A DNA stretch of 64,000 nucleotides, from assembly GCA_023974075.1 (NCBI GenBank), contig CM043789.1, positions 38,937,613 to 39,001,612 of the forward strand, written 5' to 3'. The position numbers and the translations under genes were made by a program. Shown here in pieces: positions 23,251 to 36,603 of the stretch; within the stretch, counting starts at the first letter, position 1, and each line of letters begins with the position of its first letter. Below the pieces are notes generated by a model. That model saw only the letters and a program-made list of their open reading frames with translations. It did not search any database and had not been told where the DNA came from. The DNA comes from Chaenocephalus aceratus. Its lineage: Eukaryota; Chordata; Actinopteri; Perciformes; Channichthyidae.

Positions 23251-26200
23251 CATCTGATATAAAAGCGATTTCAATGTTACCTCTATATAAAGTGCTGTCT
23301 CGTGTACTGTCTGACACAGAAAAAGATAACTATAAGCGATGTCATTGTGTCCTTAGCATTCTCTTTGGTGACCATTAAGGCGATCCTACATAACAGAAGA
23401 AGAACCAGTTGGACAGACTTAACCAAACCTGTATTTATTACTTACTTATTGAAATGTGACAAACATGAAACCTGTAATAAATATAGTGTAATGTTTCACC
23501 AGCTACGTCCTTTTTGCCTACTGTTTTTCTGCACACTAATCAATGTTGAATACTGTACTCAACACATTAAGACACTAGGCTTTGGCTTCCTTCATTCCCT
23601 ATTATGGATATACTTATGCTTTAGTTTTTTCTGATGTTTTAATATTTTGATATTTTCTTCGAATGGTGGGCTTTAAAGTGTCATGTACTGTATGCTAATA
23701 GAAAAAGGGTATACACCTCTGAGCTCTGTTGGAAAGATGGAGCTTTCATGGCCAAGCTGAGTAAAAAGAACACACTCACATATCCAGCCTCAGTTCACCC
23801 AGCCTCATGAAGCCTCACAGCATCTTCTCCCCCGTGCCTTCACCTCCAGACAAACCTTTACTCACCTCTCCACACACACACTCTCACGTCCCCAGCTCAG
23901 AGGCTTCAGGGCCCCAGATCACAACCTCTGCCTAATTTATGTTTCTCTGCGCTGCGACGCCACGCGCCCGTGTCTGTTGTTTATGTGGAAGCTGCCGACA
24001 GGCCATTAGAGCTTTGACACATAACTCTTAGTTTTACTGATCTCTTAGGTCCTACACTAATATTCTTAGGGGGGGGGAAACGGTTTTTGAATGTCATCCA
24101 GGACTGAAAGATAACAGTTTGGAGGGTCAGGACAGTAGGGTGCTGCACAGAAAGACAAATCGAGGCAATGTTTTCTGACATTTATTATTAAGGGAGGCGA
24201 GGATCTGGAGAATTTAAGAGGGCAAGATAGAAGTTGTTTGGAGAAAAACAATAATGCAGACTCACACTGCACTATAACTAATGGATGCTAGTTCTTCATG
24301 AGGCACACAGTGTAGCTGCCATAACGCATCTCTGTTTTGAATCAGGCTCCTGGGTCCTTTGCTTTCTCCACTTTGCTGTCTTTTCTGCCATAATTGCCCC
24401 TGACAGCTGCTGGGAAACTTGGAAGATAGTTTCGGGGGAAAAAATCCTCTGTTTTGACATAATCACCTCTGTACGGAGAGCCCCTCGGACCCCCTTTGAG
24501 AACCACTTTCTAACACTTTCTAAACAAGCTGTTTGTGAAAGCGCTGTGTGGAGGATTTTGGCACCGAGTCTCAACACTGAGGAAAGAGAGTGCGAATGTG
24601 AAAATAATCAACTTTTCAACAAGTGATAACAAATGAGGATGGAAACGTAAAGAGAATACATAGATGTGCTGTGAAATAGCAATAAGCATGTACATCTTTG
24701 AATACTGAATTAGTACAAAGTGCTTTTTGACTGTATACAAAACCCGCCCTGCCAAAAACATTGTTCATAAACCAGTCACTTTGGAAAGAAAGAAAAACGT
24801 AAAAAACACAGATTTAATTGAGTTTTCTTCTACACTACAATAGATTTCCCTTAATTTCACCAAAATTAACATGAAATAATGCATTGTTTGCATATTTAAT
24901 TACAAACATTTCAGGAAATTGCAATAAAAAAAACAATTGTTTGCCATATTTTTCAGTTTCATCGTGATGTTTATTAGTAATTGTTTTGCCCTGTTCCCTT
25001 ACTGTCTTGAGGAATGTATGCACTTTTTTTCAGCACCTATCTATAGATTGGAAGTTTGTAGGGAAGGGTTTTGATTAATATATCAATTTCTTTGTATCAA
25101 TTATAAAGCCGGATTAATACAAAACAATTTCCTAAAACATTACAATTCCATCGATTTATTTTAAATTGAGTAGAAGAATCTCCTCTGTAAAATTATTTTA
25201 ACGCAATATGTCAACACATTGAAGCAATAGTTTTGAACCTAGCATTATCCAATGATCGTATTTCTTTAAATCCATGCTAATAAATTGTTAAAAAGTTTAC
25301 CCCATTCCTCCTGGGTGGATCTGAAATAATAAGGAAAATACATTTAAATACACAAAGATATAATCATTGCTGGGCATTCTGTGTAGGCTTTCTATCTGAA
25401 GTGACACACTGAGACGCTGGTGACCACGAGGATCCATCACTACTCTCAATTTAGCCCCGAGTCAAGCGCCACCCTCTGCACATGCACACAGAGTGATGAT
25501 ATTTTCATAACCCGGTTATGGTGAGGTAATAGGCTATAAGGGAAGGGCTCCACCAACAGCTGCAGTGTGGACGACATTGGGCCCAGACCCTGGATCTAAA
25601 ATGAACTGCACCCTTCCCCTCACACCTAGCCACTGACATCCATTACATTTGCACAGAAACCACAGAACAGGAACGGAAAGGTGCCAGTGAAATCAGGCAG
25701 TTTGTCAGTTTCCAGATTTTAAAGGTTACATTTTTGGTTGAGTTGCAGTTTTTGGTGTAGTTTAGATCAAGCCTAGTGGGTGTACCCGCTCATAGACTAA
25801 AAAGGTTGATTGTAAAACACGGAAAAGGAGAGTAGGTGTGGCAGCTTGCAACATTTATTTTCATTTCCTCCCTAAATAACACTTTCCAGAGAGCCCATTA
25901 ATGGAAAACAGTGGTGATGAAAGAAACATGTCATACCAATTCATTATTTATTAGACTTGCAAATGACTTCAAAATGGAACAACAGCCTGAGCAATTAGCC
26001 AATGCTATACCCATAATCGCATTTGACAAACAGCGTAATGACACACTTAAGAGACTGAGATAATAAATAACACTCAGGAAACCCTGCTTCAGTCTCCAGT
26101 CAGTCATCTAATTATACATTACTCAACGCTATAATCAGCCATCATGCATACAAATAAACACAGTTGGCGATCTTTATTTTTGAAAAAGTAAAATGGAGAC

Positions 26201-29200
26201 AATTAAGTTGGAGCTTCCTTGGCCAGAGGTTGAGCCGACATCTGTGTGTTGTCCCAGCTGTGCAGATGAAACATGATGAGCGCCGTTGTGTGTGGGCAGG
26301 CCGGTGAAACCAGACATTAAGGTATTCTCCAGCTACAGATAACACAACTATTTCACAAGCTTAACATTGATGTGTATTAGACTAGTTCTTTATCTGGATT
26401 TGCCAAGTCTGGGATACATTTTGTGAAGGGTTAATAGTTGCAAGTTTATTTTGTAGGGCTTGTTAAAAAGGTCCTTGTAATAAGCCATAGTAAATCGGTT
26501 CATTTAGAAGCACTTGGTAGAAACTGAGTGAGTTTATAGACTGTTTAAGAACAATAAAGCTACATTAATTAAGTATTTTACCTTAAAATGATTGGCTTTT
26601 GTGACATAGTATAGGGAGAATGGCATCTGTCAGTTCCACTCGATGTACGATGTAACTTTGGTAATATTTCCAGCAAGTTGATTTTGGTAAAACTGGGTTC
26701 AAGTGTTCGCCCTGCTCGGCTGCTTTGTCTTAACATTTCGTTTTTTACAAAGCACAGAAACGACAATAAGCGCTAATCGCTAACTACTGCTAACTGAAAG
26801 TGTTGACTGCTGGCTGTTATAAAGATTCCTATATACATTTTGTAGTTATAAAGCCTTTGAATGTCTTATAAGCAAACAATAATAGTGTTATCATGCTATT
26901 ACAACTAATACTATCCTAATACATAATAATGTCAAAAAGCATCTTATTAGGCCCATAATAAAAATATTACCACTTAACTAACACTTATTGCAAGGCCCTC
27001 GAAATAAAACGTTACCATTTGACTATGTAAACTTTAAATACAAAAAATAACTCTATTTCTATGAACATTATGCAAATGGATTCCTGTTGGAAGCTTGACT
27101 GACTGCACTGAAATACTTAACTTGAGTACCAATTTACATATAGAGGTTCACTCTGGACCACAGTGGTGTGTTTGTTGAGCTACACCATTCCTCTCGAGTG
27201 GTTGTGGTAGCATTTGGGTTCCTTGGGGACAGTCATCTCATCCCAGACCAGAAGGCAACAGGTGGCCCGTGCTGTAACCAGGCCTTTCTCTAATGCCAGT
27301 GTGCAGAGGGAGGATGGTGTTAACACTTTTACAGCTCCCCTGGGCGGTGTAAGAGCCATGGCTGGCCCGTGTAAAAGCCTCTGGTGACAGGTCACCTTGG
27401 CAGAGGGTGGCACTGCCAAGAGACGGCGCTCTGTCACACGGGTCAAACTGTGGACAGACACGCAGAATAACACAGCTGAGGTGGGATGAGTATGAAAGAC
27501 CACCGAAAACGAATGTAATGATTTTAAACGACTTTCGACCAAAAATCGCCAACATTCAAAACATTAAATGGGTAAAATCAATGTACGCAAGACACATTCA
27601 AATAAAGTCTAGTATCTTCCCCTTATAGGAACCCTCTTAAACTAAATCTCTGTCGTCAAGGTGGTTATGTTGTCTGCGTGGTTCGTCTGTCTGTTGGCTG
27701 GATTACGAAAAATAACTACTGACCTGATTTTGATTAAAGTTATTGGAAGGGAAGAAAAAAACGATTTTTGAGTGGCTCCAAATCAAAGCTGGATACGCCT
27801 GAATATTATGTTTCACTTTCGTTAACATTCAAGATAGTGCCTTTATGCTGCATTTTTATTTGTTAGAATATTTGCAAAACAATTATTCTGACTGTTAACG
27901 CCCCCCAAAGTCAGATCAACAACACTGGAACAACTGTAAACACTTTAAGCTATAAAATACATTTTCTGTGTAGCATTCAAGTTATTTCCACATGAAGAAA
28001 CCACAGTTGAAAGATATACAACCCAAATTGGCATATGGGGCCATCCGGAGTGCATGTGAATGCCTTGGCAGCGGTCCACGGTCAACGAGAGTCCTTGAGT
28101 TCTCCAAGTAATTGTTCTATTGAGTGGCAGTGACAGCACCAGTACAGAGATTCCTCTCCAGTGTGAATCGCACTTTAGATATAACAGTCAAACACGATAA
28201 CATAGCTTCCTTCCTTTGTCTTACTCCACCTACAGCAGCAGCAACCAAAGCTAAACTCATCTCTCTCCAGGTGATAGATGTATGTCCTTCATCATGAGGC
28301 TTGCATTAGGGTTACACATCAAAGACATTTTAACATAATAAATACAGTTTCCTATCACATTAATCCGATAACGGTTCAGTTCATCGGGACTGTGTTGCGT
28401 CCACAAGATAAAGCATACTTTGAGTTATGTATCAGTTATAAAAGGAAAGGATAGGATTACAACTTAGAACATCCTAATTTAGTTGCGAGTCCAGAAATGT
28501 GTGATGGATATGTGCTGTCGCCATTGTCCTGGTTCAACAGGCTGGCTTGGATTAGTATGTGAAGTCCTTCATTTGTTGTACATCGAAAGATGAGCCTAGC
28601 TTGATAAAAGAACAATACCGCAGCAATATCTGTGCTATATAGTACAGCCTCACAAAACCGAAAGAAACTTTGTTTAATATTTTGACTATAACTAACATTT
28701 TTGCGCGCACTTTGAGGGTAAATTAATTCCACATGTCTACTATAAATACACTTTCTTCTTTACTCTTCACTTGGCTAACATTTGGTCTTGATTTCCCAGA
28801 GCTAATATGTCCTGTGCTCCCTGGGGCGGCAGTGACACGGCAGCTTATTGAGAAACTAGCCAGTCCATCACAAATATGAGCAATATCAACCCACCGAAGG
28901 GAGATATCACACATCAAGCGGGTGTATTTATCTTTCATAAGGTCAACAAATGTGTGCTGTATCCAATCAAATGCCATCATCTAACACAATACCAAGTTTC
29001 ACAGAACCGTCAGAGTAACAAACTGGAACAATACAGCCATTGAGAGTTATGTAAGCTGCAGGCTCATGGCCAAGCTTCCACATCTGTTGCCTTTTTTTCC
29101 CTTTACCTGCACAGTGATATTTATAATCTGAAGGTCTTGGACTGTAGAAAAAATAGGAAAGGAATGATGAAAAATGAGTTTACTATAGAGCCTTTCCTAA

Positions 29201-30920
29201 AAACAGTATTTTAGTTTCGAGGTCATTCGGGACTTGTTTGTAGTGTTTCTCACACTCATTTACTGAAGGTTGATTCCTTCCCGCAGGAGCCCTTGCTCAC
29301 TCTTCCCAAATATCTCTGGCTCCTACTCTAAGGGGGGAGGACGTAAATCTCACCCTTTAAGAGATTACAAACTATTAAAGGCATATGATCCAGGATGGAT
29401 GGAAAGCAGAGCTTCGGAGGGGCTAACAGGAAAGACTCCAACTTGCATGGAATGACTCTTACTGACACACTGGCCCCATTCTCAGTTTATTACTGGAGTC
29501 CTACTGGTATATATATATATACGATTGTTGATGCTCTAAATCCAATCTAGTGCTATGCATACAACTTTGGGAAGGGTCATAGTGACAATATCTATGATAA
29601 TGTAAGGGCTCAGTAACCCACATAGTCAACGGAACATGAGAACCATTTTTTTTTAAATTAGTGTCAGATGTCAACAGTTAGATAATACAGGAGTGTACCA
29701 GTTAATAAAAAAAGAGTAATATGTTGTCAGATAAGCACACTTTAGGAAATGCTGGATGTACAGCTGGGATAAACACAATCCCAGGGATCATCAAAAAGAT
29801 ATCAGGAAGGACCAATTGAATAGAAGCGGCTGTGGATCAGGAGGGAAAGCAGCTGTCCTCTAATCGGTGGTTAGATATTTGGGAACTTCAGTCTCCGTCA
29901 AGGTATCATTGGGCAATATCGAACCCCAAATTGTAGGCATGCGTGAGAATGTTTATCAATCTTAAAGAAGATGTGGCAGCGTATGGTAATATCTGACAAC
30001 AGTTTAAGAATCCATTAAGAATTGGTGAACATTGGCTTGTGTTGTAAGCGTTAGGTTTAAGGTTAGCTTTAAGTGGTCGCTAAGACTACCAATTCGCTAT
30101 CTAAAAAATGCAATCGGTTTACAACTTAAGAACCATGTTGAGATGTTTGTTGGAACCCCCACGCTGAAAAATGCAATAAACCTGTATACATTATGTCTGT
30201 TGGCACAACCACTCTCATAGATCCTGCAGGCATATTCAAGTCGAAGTCTCTGGGGTAAATTATTCTGAATGCACTCTAATGAGCTGGAGGAAAATGCTGA
30301 GTGATCTTAACGAGTCCCAGTTGTCTCAGTTTTGATGGTCACCATCAGCATTAATGCAAAGTAGCCTTGATGGTTGCTCAGCTGTTGTCCCCCAGGAGAA
30401 CACTACGAAAGACAAACTGTGTGTTTAACTGTATTTGCGTCAATTCATGTCAAGATAAAAAGAATACCAATGCCAAAATCACTTCACCTATTTCCAATTC
30501 CTGATATAAAAAGACACTCAAATGAGATTTCTGACACTTTAGAGTTCAGAAGCCACGAAGCGTAATCAATGTGGTGGTTTGAGAAAACATTGATAACGAC
30601 CGCATGCAAACATGCTCCTAATGCAGCTAACATTCTGATGTGATTGTGATGCACAGATGACGGATGGAAATGTCATTGATATTGAATTTTTGTCATAATC
30701 CAAAGTATTGGAAAATAAATGAAAAGTCCTGAAATCACCAAACGTACAACAATTAACCCTAAAAATGGACATGAATTTGTGCATCAATCCATCCAATTGT
30801 TGTTGGGACATTTCATGTAAAACCACAAATATCGACCTGCTGGTACTAGAAGAAAAGTCAACAGACCAAAAGAGTCATTACTGTAGATATCCTCCTCCAT
30901 TGGCAGTCATTCTGACAATC
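23251..30920. other. Long non-coding stretch without recognised genes
   Basis: In 7.7 kb the longest frames are about 110-120 codons and none looks conserved. A short (TA)n run lies near 29,508-29,521. Regulatory elements or diverged repeats may exist, but I cannot support any. Confidence 0.5.
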
Positions 30921-31148
30921 TATTAAAGGGAAATGGAAACACTTTTAAAACTGCTTTCCATGCGACAATATTCCCATTAGGAAATGTATTTATCTAGTCT
31001 ATTTCCAATGTAAACGATCGAGATACGCGAATTTACTTTTTTAAATACGTGCCTAATGACCATGGGCGCTTCCATTGCTCCGGGACTTTTCCAGTGACGT
31101 CACTGAGTGGGTACGGCTTCCTGGGCCAACGCTCAATAACAAACAACA

Positions 31149-31524
31149 TGGCGTGCAATGCACCAGTAGTTTACATTACAAGAAAACGGTCGTCGTCAGG
31201 AGTTTATTGTATTGCCCCAGGCTGCACAAATGGATTTTATACGAAGAAGGAAGAAGTACATTTCCATAGGCTGCCACTAAAGGATGAGAAGCTGCTCAAA
31301 GTCTAGTCTGGATGCCTGGTTCAATACAAAACATCAGATTTGAAGCCAGGATCTGTTCCCACAATATTCGATTTCTCAACGTATGCAGTCGGGAACACCG
31401 ACCGTCCCAGCACGTCGGCCACGCAAGACAATGACAGTGTCAACAAACGTGAAGTTCGAGCCACCAAACGAGTTGCTTCAGCTGCCGAGAGAGAGGTACA
31501 TATTGCAGCACTACCAGATTACTA
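31149..31524 (+). pseudogene. THAP-domain fragment of the Kolobok-like element
   Basis: The frame starting with ACNAPVVYITRKRS gives CIAPGCTNGF (first zinc ligands), then VHFHRLPLKDEKLLKV, the hallmark start of a THAP finger, and a stop at 31,304. After a gap the frame 31,340-31,525 continues with LKPGSVPTIFDFSTY, which normally closes a THAP domain. The middle of the domain (the helix and the C-x-x-H ligands) is missing, so the finger cannot fold. The rest is Ser/Thr-rich and stops at 31,523. Confidence 0.72.
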
Positions 31525-32194
31525 GCTCACACATGTATTTACTGACACAGTGTGACCTTATTAATTAACGCAATCGCGTCCAAACTAAATGATAGCTATT
31601 ATTATGACGTACAATAGAGAATTGGGGGTGTTCTATAGCTCAACTAATTAAACTGGCATACACACGCTCATCTGTCGAAAACAGCCCTAAAAAGGCTAGT
31701 ATTGCTGGACTAGGTGTTCAATGGATGGTATTGCAGGACCCAGAGCGCACGGAGCACAGAGCGGACAGCAGATAACGGAATTGCAGTTGTATTGCTTATA
31801 GATTATCAGAACATTTCAAAGGGGACACAGCCCCATTGGATATTAACCTATGGATTAACTACATCATCGTTTTTATCGTTGTAATGCCATTGAAGACCAG
31901 TTTAGACCAGACAATGAGGAAGGTAAGCCGTTAGCCTAGCGTATGTTAGTACCTAGCGCCACTTGTTTTGATGTACGTTTTTGTTGATAACCTCGCGAGT
32001 TTGTATCTGTCAGTGGTGAGGTGGGCACCGTTAGATTCTGTGTCTCCTTGCGATCATAAACGATGTGTTGGATGTGCGGCTAGGATAAGTAATAAGGAAG
32101 CTAGGAGTGATTTTCGGTGCAGTAATAGGTTAGCATTGTTCGCTCGGGGCTAATTCAGAGGCTCACTGTTAGCATTGTGTTTTTTTTGTTTTTT

Positions 32195-32464
32195 TTATTC
32201 CGGATCGTATGCGACTCTATTCGACCGAATCGGTTCATAAGCATAGGCCATGGGATGCCTGGTAACTGTAGATGCTTCCACATCAATGTCATCTCCCGAC
32301 GAATAGTCAAATTCATCGTTCAAAATGTCGATCTCATTGCAAAATTCCTCCATCGCTGCCATATCTGCTACGTTGTGTATGGATACCCGGAGCGAAGACC
32401 CATCCAGTGACGTCACCATGTGGGACTCCCCTAATGGCGGCGGCCTGGTCCCGGAATTCCCCAC
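32195..32464 (-). CDS. Acidic ORF at the opposite end of the Kolobok-like element
   Basis: A minus-strand frame of up to 89 codons, pointing inward from the right end. The part after the third Met (MAAMEEFCNEIDILNDEF) is acidic, followed by DYSSGDDIDVEAST and HPMAYAYEPIRSN. Acidic starts ending in a YxYEP-type motif resemble the beginnings of some fish transposon-associated proteins, but I cannot name a family. It could be a first exon or the start of a second element protein whose remainder was deleted. Confidence 0.35.
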   Translation of the reverse strand: MGNSGTRPPPLGESHMVTSLDGSSLRVSIHNVADMAAMEEFCNEIDILNDEFDYSSGDDIDVEASTVTRHPMAYAYEPIRSNRVAYDPE

Positions 32465-32837
32465 CCGGCTGGCGGATAATTAATTTTCTTTTGGCGAGTA
32501 ATATCATATACAATAAATATTACGATCAATATCCATTGTAAAATGAATAAACTACCGGAATATTATAACTGTAATTGGTGTTTCCTTTCCCCTTTAATTT
32601 TCTATTGAGTTATTGAGTCTGGATCAAAGTGGTGGATGTTGTCCAATTCAGTCCCTTGACCCACAATGCTGATTTGACCAAAAAAAGGTTTAGCTTTAAC
32701 TACATGTATTCTTATTACCTGGCCAGTACTAGTCTAGCTATTAAAACACAATATTGAGAACAGATCTTTTGTTCATAATTATTCATTGATCCATCTAGAA
32801 CACCCCGGGGTTAGGATTAGGGTGGAGATGATGATAT

Positions 32838-33060
32838 CTATAGGTTACTTACGTAACCCCAGTCCTCAGAGTAACATGAAGTGAGATGTCTCACTATGGG
32901 ATGTGCCTCAACGCATATGCAAACAGAAGCATCATCTCATTACGCCAATCCTGATTGGCTGGTGATCTTGACGTCAACGTCAGGGAATCCACCCACCCTT
33001 TAAGTAGCTTGCGCTACGACGCAGCGTCATTCAAAATAAGCACCTCTTTTCGCTTCGCTT
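32838..33060. repeat. Left inverted terminal repeat of DIRS
   Basis: From about 32,886 (ATGTCTCACTATGGGATG) the sequence matches the inverse of the right end through ATCCTGATTGGCTGGTGATC and CACCCACCCTTTAAGTAGC with few changes. The outermost 45 or so bases differ from those of the right end, which is usual in DIRS elements. Confidence 0.9.
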
Positions 33061-33089
33061 CGCCTTAGCAAGAAGGGCCGTCTGGAGAG

Positions 33090-33175
33090 ACATCTCACTT
33101 CATGTTACTCTGCGGATTGGGGTTACGTACGTAACCTATAGTTCTCATTCATAACACTCCGTTCAATGTCTCACG
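33090..33175. repeat. Internal complementary region of DIRS
   Basis: The first half (AGACATCTCACTTCATGTTA to about 33,141, CCTATAG) is the complement of the left terminus. The second half (GTTCTCATTCATAACACTCC to about 33,175) is the complement of the right terminus. The two are fused at the CTATAG overlap. In the accepted model this region templates the joining of ends into a circle. Confidence 0.9.
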
Positions 33176-33242
33176 ATGGGATATTGAAACTCCCGTATTG
33201 CTAGACATGCTTATCTCGAAAATCACCAAAAACAACCAGAAC

Positions 33243-34241
33243 TTAACAGGCAGAACTCTGTCTCAACACGGGACCCAGCACTGCGCGGGCCACACTTGGA
33301 GCAGAGACATCTAGCCTGTAAAAGCGGACAAAAGTGAGCGGCGAGGACCAGCTCGCTGCTGCACAGATGTCTTGGATGGAAACACCCTTGAACAAAGGCC
33401 AGGATGTAGCCAGTCCACGAGTAGAATGAGCACGCAGGCCCCTTGATGCCTGCAAACCCTGACTCGTATAAGCCAGAGCAATCGCTTCCACAATCCAGTG
33501 GGAGAGCCGTTGCCTGGTAACGGGCTTGCCCTTCTGAGGGTTAGCCCAGGATATAAAGAGTTGGTCATTACAACGAAACTCTTTTGACCTGTCCACATAG
33601 ATGCGTAAAGCACGAACTGGACACAGCAAATTTGGCCGCTGTTCCTCAGAGGAACACAGCGGCGGAGGAAAAGCCACAATGTCAATTGGGGTACATGAGC
33701 CAACCACCTTAGGTATAAAGGCAGGGTTGGGCGCATGAATGTCACTGACTCGCTTGGCAGATGCCAGGGCCAGTAACAGCACTGTCTTCAGTGACAGGTG
33801 TTTCATGTCAGCTTCTTCCAGGGATTCAAATGGAGGTCGAGTGAGCCAATCTAAAACCACTGCCAGGTCCCATAAGGGCACCAGTGACCTGGAGACAGGG
33901 AGGAGCCTGCGCGCCCCTTTCATAAATCGGCAGACCAAAGGATGTTGGCTAGCCGTCTTTCCCTCAAAGCCCACATGGCATGCAGCAATAGCAGCCAGGT
34001 ACACTTTAATCGTAGAGAAAGCTCTGTGTTTATCGATCAAGTCCTGTAGAAATGATCAAATCACCCCGACAGGACATTGAAAAGAGATGTGTCCTTTTTG
34101 AAGGCACCACTCCTCAAACACCCTCCACTTACAGTCATAGAGAGACCTGGTGGAGGAAGCTCTCGCACTCTGAATAGTGTTTATCACCTTCTGAGGGAGA
34201 CCCACTGTATTCAGATTGTACCACTCACGGGCCAGGCCCAT
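33243..34241 (-). pseudogene. DIRS tyrosine recombinase, one frameshift
   Basis: The N-terminal SAM-like part (GLPQKVINTIQSARASSTRS, then CKWRVFEEWC) is in the frame 34,241-34,056. A shift near 34,045-34,060 leads into the catalytic frame 34,040-33,243. Conserved tetrad: Arg in SAKRVSDIHA, His-x-x-Arg in RAHSTRGLATS, and the Tyr nucleophile in FVRFYRLDV. In the family this enzyme inserts a circular DNA copy without target duplication. The catalytic residues all survive. Confidence 0.9.
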
Positions 34242-36503
34242 AGTGCCAAGCGCTCTGGGTGTGAGTGAAAGATCGCCCCCCCCCCGCCTGAGACAGTATG
34301 TCCCTGCGTAGCGGGAGCTGCCACGGCTGCCCGCACAGCAGCTGATATATCTCCGCCAGCCAGTACATTGCAGGCCAGTGCGGAGCTATCAGGATAAGTG
34401 TGTGGCGTTGTTCTCTCACTCTGGCCAGAGTTGGGGGTATCAGAGCCAGGGGTGGGAACGCGTACAGAAGGACCGGAGGCCAAACGTGCGCGAGCGCGTC
34501 CACGCCTAACGGTGCGTTTAAATCGCGCATTGAAAAGAACAGCTGACATTGAGCATTTTCTTTTGATGCGAACAGATCTACCGTGGCTCGGCCGTAACGC
34601 ACTCACAGCTGACTCACAATCATTGGATGTAGAGTCCAGTCTGCATATAGTGGTGCACCTCTGGACAGCAGATCCGCCCCGAGGTTCATCACTCCTGGTA
34701 CGTGCGTCGCTCTCAGAGAGAGGAGACGTCCGCAGCTCCATAAGATCAGTTTGCGTGCCAGAGAACTGGAGAGAACGCAAACCCCCTTGGCGGTTTATAT
34801 ACGATATTGTGGTCGTGTTGTCTGTCCTCACGAGGACATGATGTCCTCTGAGAAAAGGCTAAAAGCTCCAGGTAATTTATGTGTGACCGTTGGAGGTCTC
34901 TGCTCCAGAGACCCCTCACAGGTCGACCTTCGTATATACCCCCCCCAGCAATCAGACATGCGTCTGTGGTGACCACCTTCCGCGATAGGACAGCACCCAT
35001 AGGTACGCCCCGTACTAGAAAAGTCGGGTGTAGCCAGTGGCGCAGAGCCATTACGCATTTCATAGTGACCATCACTCTCCGCGCACCATGACGCGCGGGG
35101 TCCAATCTGAGGGCAGCTACCCAGCGCTGAAACTCCCTCATGTGTAAGCGTCCCAGTCGTACCACCAGAATGGCTGACGCCATGAGCCCCAGCAACCGCA
35201 GACATGATCTGAAGAGAACATATTTGCGTGTCTGGAAATGAGCGAGGCAAGCCCTGAAGGCTTTCACTCTCTCTGCTGACAAGCGGGCTGTAAAGGGCAC
35301 CGAATTCAGGCGTAGGCCCAGAAAGAGTACAGTCTGGGCTGGAGACAACATGCTCTTTTCTGTGTTCATTACGAACCCAGGTCGAGCAGGTGTTTTACGA
35401 GGAAATTCGTCTGCGTAATAGCCTCTTGCTCCGACTGTGCGAGAAGGAGCCAATCGTCCAGATAAGTTGCCAGGCGAATACCCTGTTGTCTCAACGGGGC
35501 TATCGCGGCTTCCGTACACCGTACAAACACTCGCGGGCTGAGAAACAGACCGAAGGGAAGTACTCTGTACTCGTAACAGACACCCTGAAAGGCGAACCTC
35601 AGATATTTCCTGTGTGGATAATATACTGGGATGTGGAAATACGCATCTTTCAGGTCGACTGATGTGAACCAGTCGTTTTGGCGCACGAGACGCAACAGAG
35701 ATGTGTGAGTGAGCATTCTGAATTTGTATCTTTTGAGATATTTGTTCAGAGCTCTCAAATCTAGTATAGGCCGAATTGTGTTCCCTCCCCGTTTGGGAAC
35801 GAGGAAATACTTGGAATAAAAGCCGCTCTGACTCTGTTCGGCGGGTATTATTGATATAGCCTTCTTTTCTAGCAGCGAAAAAATCTCTTGCTCTAGAATA
35901 TGGGCCGACTCTCCCCGGGCCTGTGAATACAGAATGCCCGAAAAGTGAGGGGGGGTGACAGCGAATTGGAGCCTGTAGCCCCGTGTTTACTGTTAAGCCA
36001 AAAAACTGAAAACCCAAGCAGAATCTGTGAGCATCCTCCACTTTTCGCTTCTCAAAGCGAGCGGAGATGTCACAGCTCTGTCGTCTGCCCTCAGTGTCTC
36101 TATTTGTTGTGTTTTGGGGCCCTCTAGTGTCTGAACACGGTGGTACCCCAGGTTGACAACCCCGGCCGACACTGCGCATGCGCGTGGCGGTGGTGCCTTC
36201 ACAATCCCGTCTATTGTCCGCCTTTTGAGAGAGGCCGTAGCCGCTCTCAAAAAAGGGGGAGACCACAGACTGTTTATTGTTTTTCTTTTCATTTATATTG
36301 ACTGCGCCCTTGGCTTCAAGCCTGGAAACGACAGTGGAAAATGATTTATTTTGAAACAACAATGATGACATGTGTTTGTGTGACTTAAGCAGGCAGCGGA
36401 ACTTGCTGTCTTTGATGTTAAGTCCATTTCCCTGATGGCGCAAACTTGAGGATGACGTTTTGGCATCACTTGAGGCGGCGGGAAGATGGGGGCATGGTGG
36501 CAC
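34211..36503 (-). pseudogene. DIRS reverse transcriptase/RNase H, frameshifted
   Basis: The RT fingers and palm lie in one frame at 35,758-35,369: RQNDWFTSVDLKDAYFHIPV (motif A), FGLFLSPRVF, and YLDDWLLLA with the catalytic Asp pair. The thumb and the RNase H start follow in another frame from about 35,390 down: FLGLRLNSVPF, VVTTDACLIAGGG, NYLELLAF. RTDNTTTISYINRQGG is at 34,831, and after a further shift RATVDLFASKENAQCQLFF, then LLYAFPPLALIPP at 34,602-34,225. These are the family's usual RT-RH-linker blocks in order. At least three frame changes prevent translation. Confidence 0.88.
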
Positions 36504-36603
36504 CCCGAAAACACATGAGCATCCAACACTGGAACGTGCTCTGGAGCTGGGAAACAGGGAACTTCCAGCTCCTTCATCGAGGAGAGGAGAGGAGAGGAGG
36601 CTG

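Larger units (their letters stand above)
30927..32593. mobile_element. Kolobok-like DNA transposon, deleted
   Basis: The ends are AGGGAAATGGAAACACTTTT and, inverted from the right, AGGGGAAAGGAAACACCAAT. TTAA stands immediately outside each (30,923-30,926 and 32,594-32,597). The plus strand near the left end encodes a THAP zinc finger. TTAA duplication plus a THAP-bearing protein is the known signature of the Kolobok superfamily; P elements also use THAP but make 8-base duplications. At 1,667 bp with no catalytic domain visible, this is a deletion derivative. Confidence 0.7.

Noticed and set aside
24285..24626. 113-codon plus-strand ORF and its antisense partner
   Set aside because: No recognisable domain; overlapping open frames on both strands suggest a locally stop-poor segment.
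27180..27555. 105- and 120-codon overlapping minus-strand ORFs
   Set aside because: Local GC-rich patch; two overlapping frames, no homology recognised.
31049..31525. THAP-domain host gene
   Set aside because: It lies inside TTAA-flanked inverted ends, has an internal stop and lacks half the finger; better explained as a transposon relic.
34398..34841. 147-codon plus-strand ORF inside the DIRS element
   Set aside because: Antisense shadow of the RNase H/linker region.
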